Shown here: piece after piece, positions 16,410 to 25,214 of the stretch
How positions within the stretch are numbered: position 1 is the first letter of the stretch
How the letters are laid out: every line of letters begins with the position of its first letter
Assembly: GCF_035917975.1 (NCBI RefSeq)
Contig: NZ_CP109130.1
Location: forward strand, 8,618,001-8,682,000
Source: Streptosporangium sp. NBC_01756
GTDB taxonomy: Bacteria > Actinomycetota > Actinomycetes > Streptosporangiales > Streptosporangiaceae
Direction of reading: 5' to 3'
Length of the DNA: 64,000 bases
The notes under the pieces: model-generated
Seen by the model: only the letters and a program-made list of their open reading frames with translations
Database searches by the model: none
What the model was told of the DNA's origin: nothing
Made by a program: the position numbers and the translations under genes

Positions 16410-17381
16410 TCAGAGCACCACGGTGGTACCGGTGAAGCGGTCGCGGTAGGCGCTGGGCGGCACGCCGATCTCCCTGATGAACGCCCGGCGCATACTCTCG
16501 GAGCTCCCGAAACCGGATCGCCGGGCGATACTCTCCACGCCATCGGGGCCGATCTCCAGCAGGACCCGAGCCGTCTCGACACGGGCCCGCTCCACATACC
16601 GGCCCGGGGTCATGCCGACCTGGCGGGTGAACAAGCGGCTGACGTGACGCTCGCTCACCGAGAGCCGCTCGGCCAGCGCCGCGACCGAGTGGTCAGCCGC
16701 CGGGTCGGCGGCAATCTCTCCGAGCAGCCGGCGGAGCATCTCATCGCCCGGCGGGCGGGCTCGCGACCACATGCTGAACTGCGACTGCCCTCCCGGCCTC
16801 TGCAGAAAAACCACCAGCCATCTGGCCACCCTGCGGGCCAGGTCCGCCCCGTGATCCTCTTCGATGAGCGCCAGCGCCAGATCCAGCCCGGCTGTGACCC
16901 CGGCCGAAGTGCCGACCCCCGCGTCACGGACGAAGATCGCATCCGGCTCCACGGTCACCGCTGGGTAGGTCTCGGCCAGCGCGGCGCAGTACGCCCAGTG
17001 CGTCGTGGCCCGCCGTCCGTCCAGCAGGCCGGCCTCTGCCAGCACGAAAGCCCCCGTGCACACCGAGACGGTCCGGCGGGCTCCAGCAGACAACCGCCGC
17101 ACCTGATCGACCAGTTCGCGGTCACCGACCGCGTCGGCGTAGCCCCAGCCACCCGCCACGAGCAGCGTGTCCAGCCTGTCCTCCACCTGTGCCAGATCGG
17201 TTTCAACGCCCAGGCGTACGCCGGACGACGTCACCACGTCCCGGCCGTCGAGCGAGGCCAACCGCACCCGGTACGAGCCCGGCATGACCCGAGTCGCTCC
17301 GTCGAACGCCTCCAGCGGCCCGGCGACATCCAGCAACTGGACACCGTCGTAGACCACCACCAGCACCTCAGCGTCGTTCAT
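16410..17381 (-). CDS. GlxA-type AraC regulator (DJ-1 domain + HTH)
   Basis: 323 aa. An N-terminal DJ-1/PfpI-like sensor (LVVVYDGVQLLDVAGPLEAF…VSVCTGAFVLAEAGLLDGRRATTHW) is joined to a C-terminal AraC DNA-binding domain (HSVAALAERLSVSERHVSRLFTRQVGMTPGRYVERARVE, then IARRSGFGSSESMRRAF). Start chosen at 17381 because the family begins directly before the first strand; no strong ribosome binding site is visible and an earlier ATG exists. It probably regulates the adjacent DJ-1 gene. Confidence 0.87.
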   Translation of the reverse strand: MNDAEVLVVVYDGVQLLDVAGPLEAFDGATRVMPGSYRVRLASLDGRDVVTSSGVRLGVETDLAQVEDRLDTLLVAGGWGYADAVGDRELVDQVRRLSAGARRTVSVCTGAFVLAEAGLLDGRRATTHWAYCAALAETYPAVTVEPDAIFVRDAGVGTSAGVTAGLDLALALIEEDHGADLARRVARWLVVFLQRPGGQSQFSMWSRARPPGDEMLRRLLGEIAADPAADHSVAALAERLSVSERHVSRLFTRQVGMTPGRYVERARVETARVLLEIGPDGVESIARRSGFGSSESMRRAFIREIGVPPSAYRDRFTGTTVVL

Positions 17382-17809
17382 GGATCGAGCCTGCAGCAGT
17401 CGATGCGATGTCCGCAATGACATGCACCCCACTAATACTGACATGAGTGAAGTCAGGGGATGTTACACAGAGCTATTGATCAGTCTCAACGGGTCCGTCC
17501 ACTGCAACGCGGCGGATTCGTGCCCGACAGCCGTGGTCGGGTGAATGTGCCGCGATAGCTGTACCGATGGTGCCGGGCGCGGGGGAGAGGCGCCGGGCAC
17601 TTCCGGACCTACCTGAACTCTGTACGGCCGGCTGGAGCCGGACATGGGCGGCACCTGGACCTGGGAATCGACGGCATCGGCGAGGGACGCGGTGCTCAGG
17701 GCCGCGGCGCGTGCCCAGCGGCGAACGAGGACGTCGCTCACCTACCCGGCCGGGGCGCCGTTGAAGCTCGGCCCACCAGGGGCGAAGCGGCTGGAGGTGG
17801 GGCATCGGG
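17382..17809. other. Intergenic region, possible gene remnant
   Basis: 428 bp between the GlxA and HxlR genes. Minus-strand frames read like fragments (VSDVLVRRWARAAALSTASL) but no family is recognised and there is no start with a good ribosome binding site. It may be decayed coding sequence. Confidence 0.35.
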
Positions 17810-18187
17810 TCATCGGTTTCGGGTCTGGTAGGCCTCTCGGCTGGCCTCGATGTGCGAGACGTGCTCGATGGCCCAGCCGGCGAGGGCCAGTGCGGGTGAA
17901 ATGAGGCTCTTGCCGGTGGGGGTCAGCGCGTATTCGACCCGTGGCGGGACCTCGGCGTGCGCCGTCCGGGAGACCAGGCCGTCGCGTTCGAGGTTCCGGA
18001 GCGTCAGGGTCAGCATGCGCTGGGAGATCCCGATGATCTGCTGGTGCAGGTCGGTGAAGCGCAGGCTTCCCTGATCGAGGGTCGCCACGATCAGCAACGT
18101 CCACTTGTTGCAGATGTGGTCGAGGATGGCGCGGATCGTCCGTCCTCCATCCCCTCGGATCATGCAGGTGTGCTCGTACTCCGACAT
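17810..18187 (-). CDS. HxlR-family regulator
   Basis: 125 aa winged-helix protein of the HxlR/MarR-like type: Cys near the N-terminus (EHTCMIRGDGG), then ILDHICNKWTLLIVATLDQGSLRFTDLHQQIIGISQRMLTLTLRNLERDGLVSRTAHAEVPPRVEYALTP. The N-terminal Cys suggests thiol or aldehyde sensing as in some relatives. GGAGG lies 6 nt before the ATG at 18187. It is divergent from a DoxX gene with a perfect 20-bp palindrome between them. Confidence 0.88.
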   Translation of the reverse strand: MSEYEHTCMIRGDGGRTIRAILDHICNKWTLLIVATLDQGSLRFTDLHQQIIGISQRMLTLTLRNLERDGLVSRTAHAEVPPRVEYALTPTGKSLISPALALAGWAIEHVSHIEASREAYQTRNR

Positions 18188-18204
18188 GGCAGCCTCCTGC
18201 CTAT

Positions 18205-18224
18205 AAGGCACATGCATGTGCCTT
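18205..18224. promoter_or_regulatory. HxlR operator, perfect 20-bp palindrome
   Basis: AAGGCACATGCATGTGCCTT is a perfect palindrome 17 bp from the HxlR start and in the divergent gap to the DoxX gene. A second short palindrome, TGATGCATCA, lies at 18243-18252 and could be a weaker site. Confidence 0.7.
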
Positions 18225-18318
18225 TTGTAAGGCCTTCAATAGTGATGCATCATGAGGCTGCTTACGACTGGTAACCATCGTGGCCGGCGCCACGTCACTA
18301 GCCTCCGAGGTGTCCTTC

Positions 18319-18684
18319 GTGGAGATTTCCTACTGGATCGTCGCGGCGCTCCTGGCCGCTTTCTACCTTTATGCCGGAGGCAAGAAGATCACCCAGAGTC
18401 AGGAGCGGCTCCAGCCGATGATGGGCTGGGTCGACACCGTTCCCATGCCGCTCGTCCGCTTGATCGGAGTCTTGGAAGTCCTCGGCGCAGCCGGTCTGAT
18501 CCTGCCGCCGCTGACCGGGATCGCGTCCTGGCTCGCCATCGCCGCGGCGATCGGTCTCGTCCTGATCCAGATCGGCGGCATCGCGGTCCACCTGAGCCGC
18601 GGCGAGGTCCGGCAGATCGGACTCAACATCGCCCTCCTGGCCGCCGCCGCAGCAACTGCCTGGCTCGGCACCATCTGGCTCTGA
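18319..18684 (+). CDS. DoxX-like membrane protein
   Basis: About 121 aa, four hydrophobic helices: ISYWIVAALLAAFYLYAGGKKI, VRLIGVLEVLGAAGLILPPL, ASWLAIAAAIGLVLIQIGGIAVHL and IGLNIALLAAAAATAWLG. It has the DoxX-like layout seen in quinone or redox-linked membrane proteins. I prefer the GTG at 18319 (GAGG 8 nt upstream, and the family starts there); in-frame GTGs at 18280 and 18310 would add an unconserved N-terminus. Divergent from HxlR, so probably its target and part of an oxidative or electrophile response. Confidence 0.78.
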   Translation: MEISYWIVAALLAAFYLYAGGKKITQSQERLQPMMGWVDTVPMPLVRLIGVLEVLGAAGLILPPLTGIASWLAIAAAIGLVLIQIGGIAVHLSRGEVRQIGLNIALLAAAAATAWLGTIWL

Positions 18685-18750
18685 ACCGTCTGTCCGACGT
18701 CGTCATGACGTCGTCGGGCGCGAAGCGGCGGTGCGACAGCTGGAGGCATC

Positions 18751-18866
18751 ATGATGAGAATCGCCTGGCCCACGCTGCGCACCCGGTGGCTGTCCTTTAC
18801 CGGCCACTTCGTCGCCCTGGCACCCGGTGCGGCTCTGACGACCGCGCCCGGTCAAGTGCCGGCCTC
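18751..18866 (+). pseudogene. N-terminal remnant of an FtsX-type ABC permease
   Basis: A good start (GGAGG, 5 nt, ATG at 18751) opens MMRIAWPTLRTRWLSFTGHF then VALAPGAALTTA, the usual first helix of actinomycete FtsX/MacB-like permeases (LRTRWxSFxGTFVALxLGVAL). After about 38 residues the frame runs into the antisense of the SARP gene end and becomes meaningless. The rest of the permease and its ATPase are absent. Confidence 0.6.
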
Positions 18867-21692
18867 CAGCAGCTCCTCGCCCGGGGGACGGTCCTGCTCT
18901 GCGGATTCTTCGGCGTGCTCCAGGAAGGTGCGGACCTCCGCGGCCTCCGGAACACCGAGCTCCCGGTAGAGGGCGAGAGCCAGCCGCCCATGCTCGCAAG
19001 CCTGCGCCGAGTGCCCGAGTGCCAGATGGGCACGCGCCAGTCCATCGTGAGCACGCGCCTGCTCCGGCCGGTTGCACGTCAGGTCGGCGAGCGCGAGCGC
19101 GGCCGTGTGCTCCTCGACCGACCGCGCCGGGTCGCCCGCCGCCTCGGCCAGCCCGTTGAGCGCGGCCGCCTCGTCGGCGGTGTTGCCGAGCTTGCGGTAG
19201 AGAGCCGCGGCCTGCTCGTGGCGGGTGCGTGCCTGAGCGAGCTCGCCCTGGTGCCGGAGGACGACGCCGAGGTGGTCGAGGATCACCGCCTCCCCGGCCG
19301 GGTTGCCGACCTTGCGGTGCAGCGCCAGTGCCAGGTCGAGATGGCGCCGGGCCTCCTTCGGACGGTCGGCCCGGTCGAGGACGAGGGCGAGGATGCCGAG
19401 CACGTGGGCCTCGCCCCAGGTGTCGGCGCCGATCCGGGTGAGGTCGAGTGCCTGCTTGAGGTACTGCTCCGCCTGCGTGTCCTGCCGCCGACGCAGGGCC
19501 ACGTTCCCCAGCGTGAGCAGTGCCCTGGCCCGCTCATACGGCTCCTTGCACACCTCCAGGGCCTGGCCGGCGTGCTCCTCCGCGCGCTCGTACTCGCCGA
19601 GTCGCCAGTAGGTCCACGCCAGGTCGCTGAGCGCCTGTACCTCGAAGTCGCGGCGGGCGTGGCCGAGCTTGCGTGCGCGCTGGAGCGCCAGGGTCTGCAG
19701 CGTGAGCGCGTCGTCGTGGTGTGCCTGCCGGTCGAGGTAGGGGCGCATCGCCAGGGCAAGCATGCCCACGCAGATCTCGGGTCCGTGGACGGCGGTCGCG
19801 ATGATGTTGGAGCGTTCGGCGTCCAGCCAGGTGATCGCCTGTTCGGCGTCGCGGATCGGCGGGATCGGAGTGGTCGGCTGCGGGATGCCTTCGCGGTGGC
19901 TGAGGCTGTCGGGGAAGAGCCGGTCCACGGCGGCGCGGGAGCGGTGCAGGTAGTAGGTGAGCAGTTGCAGGACCGGGACGGTGCCGTCGTCCTCGGCGAT
20001 CGAGCGGGCGTGCTCGCGGAGCAGGTCGTGGAAGGTGTATCGGCCCGGTTCGAGCTGCAGGAGCATGTGGGCGTCGAGGAGGCCTTCGAGGATCTCTTCG
20101 GCCTCCTCCTCCGAGATCCCCGCCAGCGCGGCCGCGCCGTAGGGGTCGATGTCGCGGCCGGGCACCAGCCCGAGCAGGCGGAACATGCGCTGCTCGGTTT
20201 CATGGAGGTGCTCGTAGGAGAGGGCGAAGGCCGCCGATACCCCGTCCAGGAGCCGGCGATGGTCTCGCAGCCGGCCCGCCAGGTAGGACACGGTCCAGCG
20301 CGGGCGGTGCTGGAGGCGGGCAGCTGAGATCCGGATGGCGAGGGGGAGGTGCCCGCACAGCTGCAGCACCTCGCGTACGGCGTCCGGCTCGTGACGAGCG
20401 CGTTCGCCCACGATCTGGGCGAACAGCCCGGCGGCGTCCTGTTCGCCCAGCACGTCGACCGACAGCGCGTGGGCGCCGTCCAGGTCGACGAGCCGCCGCC
20501 TGCTGGTGATCAGGACGAGGGTCTCGGAGTGCCCCGGCAGCAGGGGGCGCACGTGGTCGGCGTCGAAGGCGTTGTCCAGTACGGCGAGCACGCGGCGATC
20601 CGCCAGTTCGGCGCGCCACAGGGCGCTTCGCTCGCCCGGTGTGACCGGGATGCGGTCGGCGGGCACCCCGAGCTGGCGCAGCAGGGCCTCCAGCGCGGCT
20701 GCGGTGTCGACCGGCTCCCGGCCTGCGGTGTGGGCCTGCAGGTCGAGGAAGAGCCGGCCGTCCGGATAGCGGGCAGCCAGCCGGTGGGCCACATGGACGG
20801 CGAGTGTGGTCTTGCCGATCCCGGCCATGCCGTCGATCGTGACGACCGCCGACTCGTGGTGCCCGCCCGCGAGCCGCTCCAGCTCAGCGGTCCGTCCGGA
20901 GAAATCGGGAATGTCGTAGGGCAGGAAGGAGCGCCGGGTCGCCGCAGGCCGCGGAGGCTCAGCCTGCTGTGCGGCGTCGGCCAGGCGTAGCGCCGGATCG
21001 TCGGCCAGGACCGCCCGCTCCAGCTCGGTGAAGGCGTGCCCGGGGTCAAGGCCCTGCTCGTCCGCGAGAGCCGTACGGTAAGAACGCGCCGCGGCCAGGG
21101 CGTCGGCTTGCCGCCCCGCCCGGTGCAGAGCCAGGACGAGGTGGCCGTTGAGCTTCTCGCGGAGCGGGTCGGCGGTCACCTGGGCGGCGAGCTCGTCGAG
21201 CAGATCGCCGTGCCGCCCGGCGGCGAGCTCGCCCTCCACCAGGCGCTCGTAGGCCGACAGCCGCCGGTCGTTCCAGAGCTCCCGGACGCCGGTGACGTAC
21301 TGCGCGTGCACGTCCTCCAGCGCCTCGCCGCTCCACAGGTCCAAGGCTTTTCGCAGCTCATTGGTGGCTACCAGCTCGGTGAACTCCTGCGCGTCTACCT
21401 GACCGGGCTCCGGCTGTGCGATGTAGCCGCCGGCCCGCGTCTCGAGGAGCCGTACGGCTCCCGCGCTACGCAGTACCTTGCGGATCGCGGTGATCGAGGC
21501 ATGGATCTGTGAGCGGGCGGTGTCGGGCCGGTCGTAGCCCCACATCGCGTCGATCAGCCGCTCGATGCTGATCACCCGGCCGGCATTGAGCAGGAGGTAG
21601 GCCAGCACAGCCCGGTGACGTGGGGCGATGCCCGTCAGCGGCTCGTCGTTGACGATCAGCTGGACGGGGCCGAGCAGGGTGAAGCGCAGCAT
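18852..21692 (-). CDS. SARP/AfsR-family regulator (OmpR-BTAD-NB-ARC-TPR)
   Basis: 946 aa. Domain order: OmpR-like winged helix (residues about 1-90, LRFTLLGPVQLIVNDEPL…HRAVLAYLLLNAGRVISIERLIDAMWG), bacterial transcriptional activator domain (to about 245, HGDLLDELAAQVTADPLREKLNGHLVLALHRAGRQADAL), NB-ARC ATPase with P-loop GMAGIGKTTLA at about 285 and a Walker B-like RVLAVLDNAFD, and C-terminal tetratricopeptide repeats from about 620. This is the large AfsR-type layout. I chose the ATG at 21692 (GAGG 4 nt upstream). It is divergent from the CMD gene with 97 bp between, so that pair is a likely target. Confidence 0.9.
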   Translation of the reverse strand: MLRFTLLGPVQLIVNDEPLTGIAPRHRAVLAYLLLNAGRVISIERLIDAMWGYDRPDTARSQIHASITAIRKVLRSAGAVRLLETRAGGYIAQPEPGQVDAQEFTELVATNELRKALDLWSGEALEDVHAQYVTGVRELWNDRRLSAYERLVEGELAAGRHGDLLDELAAQVTADPLREKLNGHLVLALHRAGRQADALAAARSYRTALADEQGLDPGHAFTELERAVLADDPALRLADAAQQAEPPRPAATRRSFLPYDIPDFSGRTAELERLAGGHHESAVVTIDGMAGIGKTTLAVHVAHRLAARYPDGRLFLDLQAHTAGREPVDTAAALEALLRQLGVPADRIPVTPGERSALWRAELADRRVLAVLDNAFDADHVRPLLPGHSETLVLITSRRRLVDLDGAHALSVDVLGEQDAAGLFAQIVGERARHEPDAVREVLQLCGHLPLAIRISAARLQHRPRWTVSYLAGRLRDHRRLLDGVSAAFALSYEHLHETEQRMFRLLGLVPGRDIDPYGAAALAGISEEEAEEILEGLLDAHMLLQLEPGRYTFHDLLREHARSIAEDDGTVPVLQLLTYYLHRSRAAVDRLFPDSLSHREGIPQPTTPIPPIRDAEQAITWLDAERSNIIATAVHGPEICVGMLALAMRPYLDRQAHHDDALTLQTLALQRARKLGHARRDFEVQALSDLAWTYWRLGEYERAEEHAGQALEVCKEPYERARALLTLGNVALRRRQDTQAEQYLKQALDLTRIGADTWGEAHVLGILALVLDRADRPKEARRHLDLALALHRKVGNPAGEAVILDHLGVVLRHQGELAQARTRHEQAAALYRKLGNTADEAAALNGLAEAAGDPARSVEEHTAALALADLTCNRPEQARAHDGLARAHLALGHSAQACEHGRLALALYRELGVPEAAEVRTFLEHAEESAEQDRPPGEELLEAGT

Positions 21693-21789
21693 CGTTCCTC
21701 TGTCACATCGCATCGTGGGCGCATAGCGAATGTATCAATCAGGGCAGTCAATCTGATTTCACACGAACCGCAACCGGAGGAGAAGCACG

Positions 21790-22242
21790 ATGGAAGCCCG
21801 GATGAAGAACCCCGCCACGATCATCTCTGCCGCGCAGAAGCCGATCTTCGAGCTGATGCAGGCCGCTCAGTCGCAGGGACTGCCCCAGGAGCTGATGGAG
21901 ATGATCCACCTGCGGGTCAGCCAGATCAACGGCTGCAGCTTCTGCGTCGACGCCGGCTACAAGAACCTGCGCAAGATCGGCGAGAGCGACGAGCGTATCG
22001 GCCTGGTGGTCGCCTGGCGCGAGGCTCCGTACTACACCGACGCCGAGCGGGCCGCGCTGGAGCTGGCCGAGGCCGCCACCCGGCTGGCCGACCACACCGA
22101 CGCCGTCTCCGACGAGGTCTGGAACAACGCCGCCGATCACTTCGACGAGCAGCAGCTGGCCTCGATCCTGCTGATGACCGCCGTCACCAACCTCTTCAAC
22201 CGGCTGAACGCCCCGATCCGGCAGGTCGCCGGCAGCTGGTAG
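21790..22242 (+). CDS. Carboxymuconolactone decarboxylase-family (AhpD-like) protein
   Basis: 150 aa with the CMD/AhpD core helix pair ELMEMIHLRVSQINGCSFCVDAGYKNLRKIGESDERI. The CxxC (Cys-Ser-Phe-Cys, about residue 52) and the following His-replacing region suggest a peroxidase-like disulfide reductase rather than a decarboxylase. GGAGGAG precedes the ATG by about 7 nt. The next gene starts 35 bp downstream, so the two are co-transcribed, probably under the divergent SARP regulator. Confidence 0.85.
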   Translation: MEARMKNPATIISAAQKPIFELMQAAQSQGLPQELMEMIHLRVSQINGCSFCVDAGYKNLRKIGESDERIGLVVAWREAPYYTDAERAALELAEAATRLADHTDAVSDEVWNNAADHFDEQQLASILLMTAVTNLFNRLNAPIRQVAGSW

Positions 22243-22276
22243 GCCCCGACCCCCACACACGGAAGGAGACACCGAC

Positions 22277-22567
22277 ATGTCCGTCGTCCGCTCGCACCGC
22301 TACTCCGTCGCCGACGCCGACCTGGAGGAGTTCCTGGCCCGCCGGAGCTCGCTGATCGCGACCGTCCGGGAGGGGCATCCCGGGCTCACCCACGCCGTGC
22401 TGATCCAGCTCGAGGACGGCACCTACACCGACACCTGGCACTGGGAGAGCGCCGAGCAGATGGGCGCCGCGCTCGCCGCCCTCCCCACCTTCCCGGAGGC
22501 GCCGTTGACCATGGCTCTCACCAAGGACGCCACCGCCCTGGACGGTCAGGTCGTCGACGAGCACTGA
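22277..22567 (+). CDS. ABM-like small alpha/beta-barrel protein
   Basis: 96 aa ferredoxin-like fold: VVRSHRYSVADADLEEFLARRSSLIATVREGHPGLTHAVLIQLEDGTYTDTWHWESAEQM. This fits the antibiotic-biosynthesis-monooxygenase or stress-responsive dimeric barrel families, which need no cofactor. GGAAGGAG is placed 8 nt before the ATG. Second gene of the CMD operon. Confidence 0.75.
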   Translation: MSVVRSHRYSVADADLEEFLARRSSLIATVREGHPGLTHAVLIQLEDGTYTDTWHWESAEQMGAALAALPTFPEAPLTMALTKDATALDGQVVDEH

Positions 22568-22818
22568 GACCCGATGATCTCGACGCAACCTTCGAGCGGG
22601 TACGGGCATCCGGCGCCGAGCCGCTCTGGTAGGCGATGACGACGAGTTGGGTGTGGACGTGGGCGGTGAATTCGGTCATGGCGCGTCAGCTCCGCCCGGG
22701 CCGGCTCGCTAACGCCCTGGCCGTTCCATTGTCGCTAAGGCCCGATGACTGCCGCCAACGCCGCATGAGGTGGCGTTTGACTCTCAGCACCTCCTGATTT
22801 TCCCGCTCCGCCGCGGGT

Positions 22819-24780
22819 TCAAGAAGGAACGCGAATTGCGAGCAACGTAACATCATCATCTTGCTCATACCCAGCCAGAATCCGATCTGTCAGGAAATCA
22901 AGGAGCATATGCGGGCTTCCGATAACTTCTAATGGGGCCTCAGCTACGACAGAGCAAAGCTCCGCGAGTCCGGCATCCAGTCCACGTTTACGGTTCTCCA
23001 CCAGACCATCCGAGTACAGGACCGCGGTGTGGCCGGGCGGGATGGAGAACCGGAACTGCCGACGGCTCACCGGCCAGCCGAGCGGGGTGCTCGGTTCCTC
23101 CTCGCACAGCAGCGGCACCCCTTGGGGCGAGACCAGCAGCGGCGGCGGGTGGCCGGCCAGTGCCAGCGTGCCCTCCCCCGTTCCGGGTTCGACGACCAGG
23201 TAGGCGAGGGTGGTGATCTGCTCTTCCCCCTCGATGTTCTCGAACACGCGGTCCAGGCCGGCGAGGACCGCGGCGGGCGGTGGGTCGGTCAGCGCCAGGG
23301 CCCGTATGGCGTTGCGGATACGGCCCATTCCGGCTGCGGCCTTGACGCCCTTGCCCATGACGTCGCCGACGACCGCCGCGACCCGGCCGTCCTGCAGCAC
23401 GAACGCGTCGTACCAGTCACCGCCGACCTGCACGTGGCGGCTTCCCGAGCGGAAGCGCTGAGCCAGCACGAGGCCGCGCACCACCGGCAGGCGGTCGGGC
23501 AGCAGGCTGCGCTGGAGCGTCTCGGCGGTGCGGTGCTCACGCTCGAACAAGGTGGCCCGTTCGACGGCCAGCGCGCACTGGCCGGCGAGCGCCTCCAGGA
23601 ACACGCCGTCTTCCTGGGAGATCTTCTGCGAGCGGGTGAAGGAGAACCGCAGCGCGCCGAGCGCGCGCCCCGCGGCCAGCAGCGGCAGGCCGACCCAGGC
23701 CCGCTCATCGCTGAGGGCGACGAAGTCGTCGATCGCCGCCTCGTCGCCCCCGGCGTCCACGAGCTGGGAGCACAGGCTCTCCGGCGACTCGGCGAAAACC
23801 GGGCGGCGGCTGTTCACCGCCATGGTCATCACACTGGAGTGCGACAGCGGGATCTCCTCGCCCGGCGCGCCGGGAACATCCGGGATGCCACCGCTGCTGA
23901 CCAGCTTCAGCACGGCCCGGTCGCCGTCGAGCAGCGCCACCGCCGAGCGGTCGGCCGCCAGTGCCGTACGGCCCACGTCGATGATGACCTGGACGACCTG
24001 CTCGATAGTGAGCGCTTCAGCGAGCATCGCCGTGACACCCTGCAGCCGCGCCGTCCGCAGCATGGCGGCGCCGAGCTGGTCGGTGAGCCGGCCGCGCATC
24101 TCCTCGGCCTCGCGCTGCGAGGTGACATCGGTGTCGACGGGAAACTCACCCCGGGCTCTCTGCTGGGTCTCCAACCGGTCGAGAAGGTCCGAGAGGTTTT
24201 GGACGCGGTGTTCTGCTTGGCGGACTCGGTCGCGACCCAGTTCCAGTTCCCGGGCCAGGGAGGCGATCTCCTCGTGGTATCGAGTGCGGTCGTGATCCCA
24301 CGCAGCACGGAGACCCTCGGTCTCGATGCGTAGGTCCTGAAGAGTTCGGGTGCGTTCTGTGAGCTGATGCTCCAGGGCCTGGGCGTAGCGTTCAGCCTCC
24401 TTCCAACTCGTGACCGCGATCTCCAGCGCGTCGCTGACCTTCCGGACCCGGTACTCGTGAGGGTGGGCAACCTGGAGGGCGGCCATCTGAAGATCGACCA
24501 GGTACGCGCGCACTTCGTCGGTCACCGAGGCACCCGCACTCGCGCGCATGGCCAGAATCCTGTCGAGGAACCAGCGGTCGGCGGGCACGCGCTTGCCGTT
24601 CAAGTACCGGGATACGGTGCCCTTGTCGATCGGATGGAGCCGGCAAAACAGGCTGATCGACATACTCAGGGCAGCGAACTGAGCTCGCAGCTCTCCTGCC
24701 CAGGCCCCTACCTGAGGACTGAGCTCCGGGCTCAACGGCGCTAACTCGACTGGACGGCGGGCGATCTCGCTCACCCGCAC
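22819..24780 (-). CDS. HTH-coiled-coil-GAF-PP2C (SpoIIE-type) phosphatase
   Basis: 653 aa. The N-terminus has an XRE-like helix-turn-helix (SMSISLFCRLHPIDKGTVSRYLNGKRVPADRWFLDRILA, residues about 38-78). A long coiled coil follows (about 120-215), then a GAF domain (about 235-400, VTAMLAEALTIEQVVQVIIDVGRTALAADRSAVALL) and a C-terminal SpoIIE/RsbU Ser phosphatase (about 420-650: GGDWYDAFVLQDGRVAAVVGDVMGKGVKAAAGM, GHPPPLLVSPQG, LYSDGLVENRKRGLD, DDDVTLLAIR). The metal-binding Asp residues are present. Such enzymes dephosphorylate anti-sigma antagonists; the DNA-binding front end is unusual. GTG start, weak ribosome binding site. Confidence 0.85.
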   Translation of the reverse strand: MRVSEIARRPVELAPLSPELSPQVGAWAGELRAQFAALSMSISLFCRLHPIDKGTVSRYLNGKRVPADRWFLDRILAMRASAGASVTDEVRAYLVDLQMAALQVAHPHEYRVRKVSDALEIAVTSWKEAERYAQALEHQLTERTRTLQDLRIETEGLRAAWDHDRTRYHEEIASLARELELGRDRVRQAEHRVQNLSDLLDRLETQQRARGEFPVDTDVTSQREAEEMRGRLTDQLGAAMLRTARLQGVTAMLAEALTIEQVVQVIIDVGRTALAADRSAVALLDGDRAVLKLVSSGGIPDVPGAPGEEIPLSHSSVMTMAVNSRRPVFAESPESLCSQLVDAGGDEAAIDDFVALSDERAWVGLPLLAAGRALGALRFSFTRSQKISQEDGVFLEALAGQCALAVERATLFEREHRTAETLQRSLLPDRLPVVRGLVLAQRFRSGSRHVQVGGDWYDAFVLQDGRVAAVVGDVMGKGVKAAAGMGRIRNAIRALALTDPPPAAVLAGLDRVFENIEGEEQITTLAYLVVEPGTGEGTLALAGHPPPLLVSPQGVPLLCEEEPSTPLGWPVSRRQFRFSIPPGHTAVLYSDGLVENRKRGLDAGLAELCSVVAEAPLEVIGSPHMLLDFLTDRILAGYEQDDDVTLLAIRVPS

Positions 24781-24962
24781 ATCATCGCCGTCCCAGACCT
24801 TTTTCGCGACGAACCGCAGCCATCACCAGCGTTGCCACATGTCTGCAACCCCCGCACACGGTCGTTGCGGCGCGGCGCAACCCCCTGGAGTCTGGCTTTC
24901 TAGAACCGAGCATTTGCACCCGCCTCGCCGCTGTGCGGCGATATGAACAGAGAGGGATCCTC

Positions 24963-25175
24963 GTGCGTCGCCCGGTCCAGTCAACACCCACACTCCTGAC
25001 CATTCGGTCCGCCCTGGTCCTTGGCCTATCCCTGATCTTCGGTACGGCCGCCGGAGTTCTCACCTACTCGGTCACCGGCTCGGTCGCCGGGGCAATCTTG
25101 GGCGCCGGCGCCGCGACAGCGGGCGCGATCGGGCTGCTCAACCAGATCATCAGCGACACCGCTAACGGCGGCTAA
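24963..25175 (+). CDS. Small two-helix membrane protein
   Basis: 70 aa with two hydrophobic segments: TIRSALVLGLSLIFGTAAGVLTY and SVAGAILGAGAATAGAIGLL, ending in NQIISDTANGG. I prefer the GTG at 24963 (AGAGG 7 nt upstream) over the ATG-equivalent start at 24933. The family is unknown to me. It is divergent from the phosphatase gene. Confidence 0.55.
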   Translation: MRRPVQSTPTLLTIRSALVLGLSLIFGTAAGVLTYSVTGSVAGAILGAGAATAGAIGLLNQIISDTANGG

Positions 25176-25214
25176 CCGATTCCGAAATCCCCTCAACCAC
25201 CAGATCGACGTGCT

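Noticed and set aside
18252..20327. 691-codon plus-strand frame overlapping DoxX and opposite the SARP gene
   Set aside because: Its first part is out of frame with DoxX and the rest is antisense to the SARP domains; no motif found.
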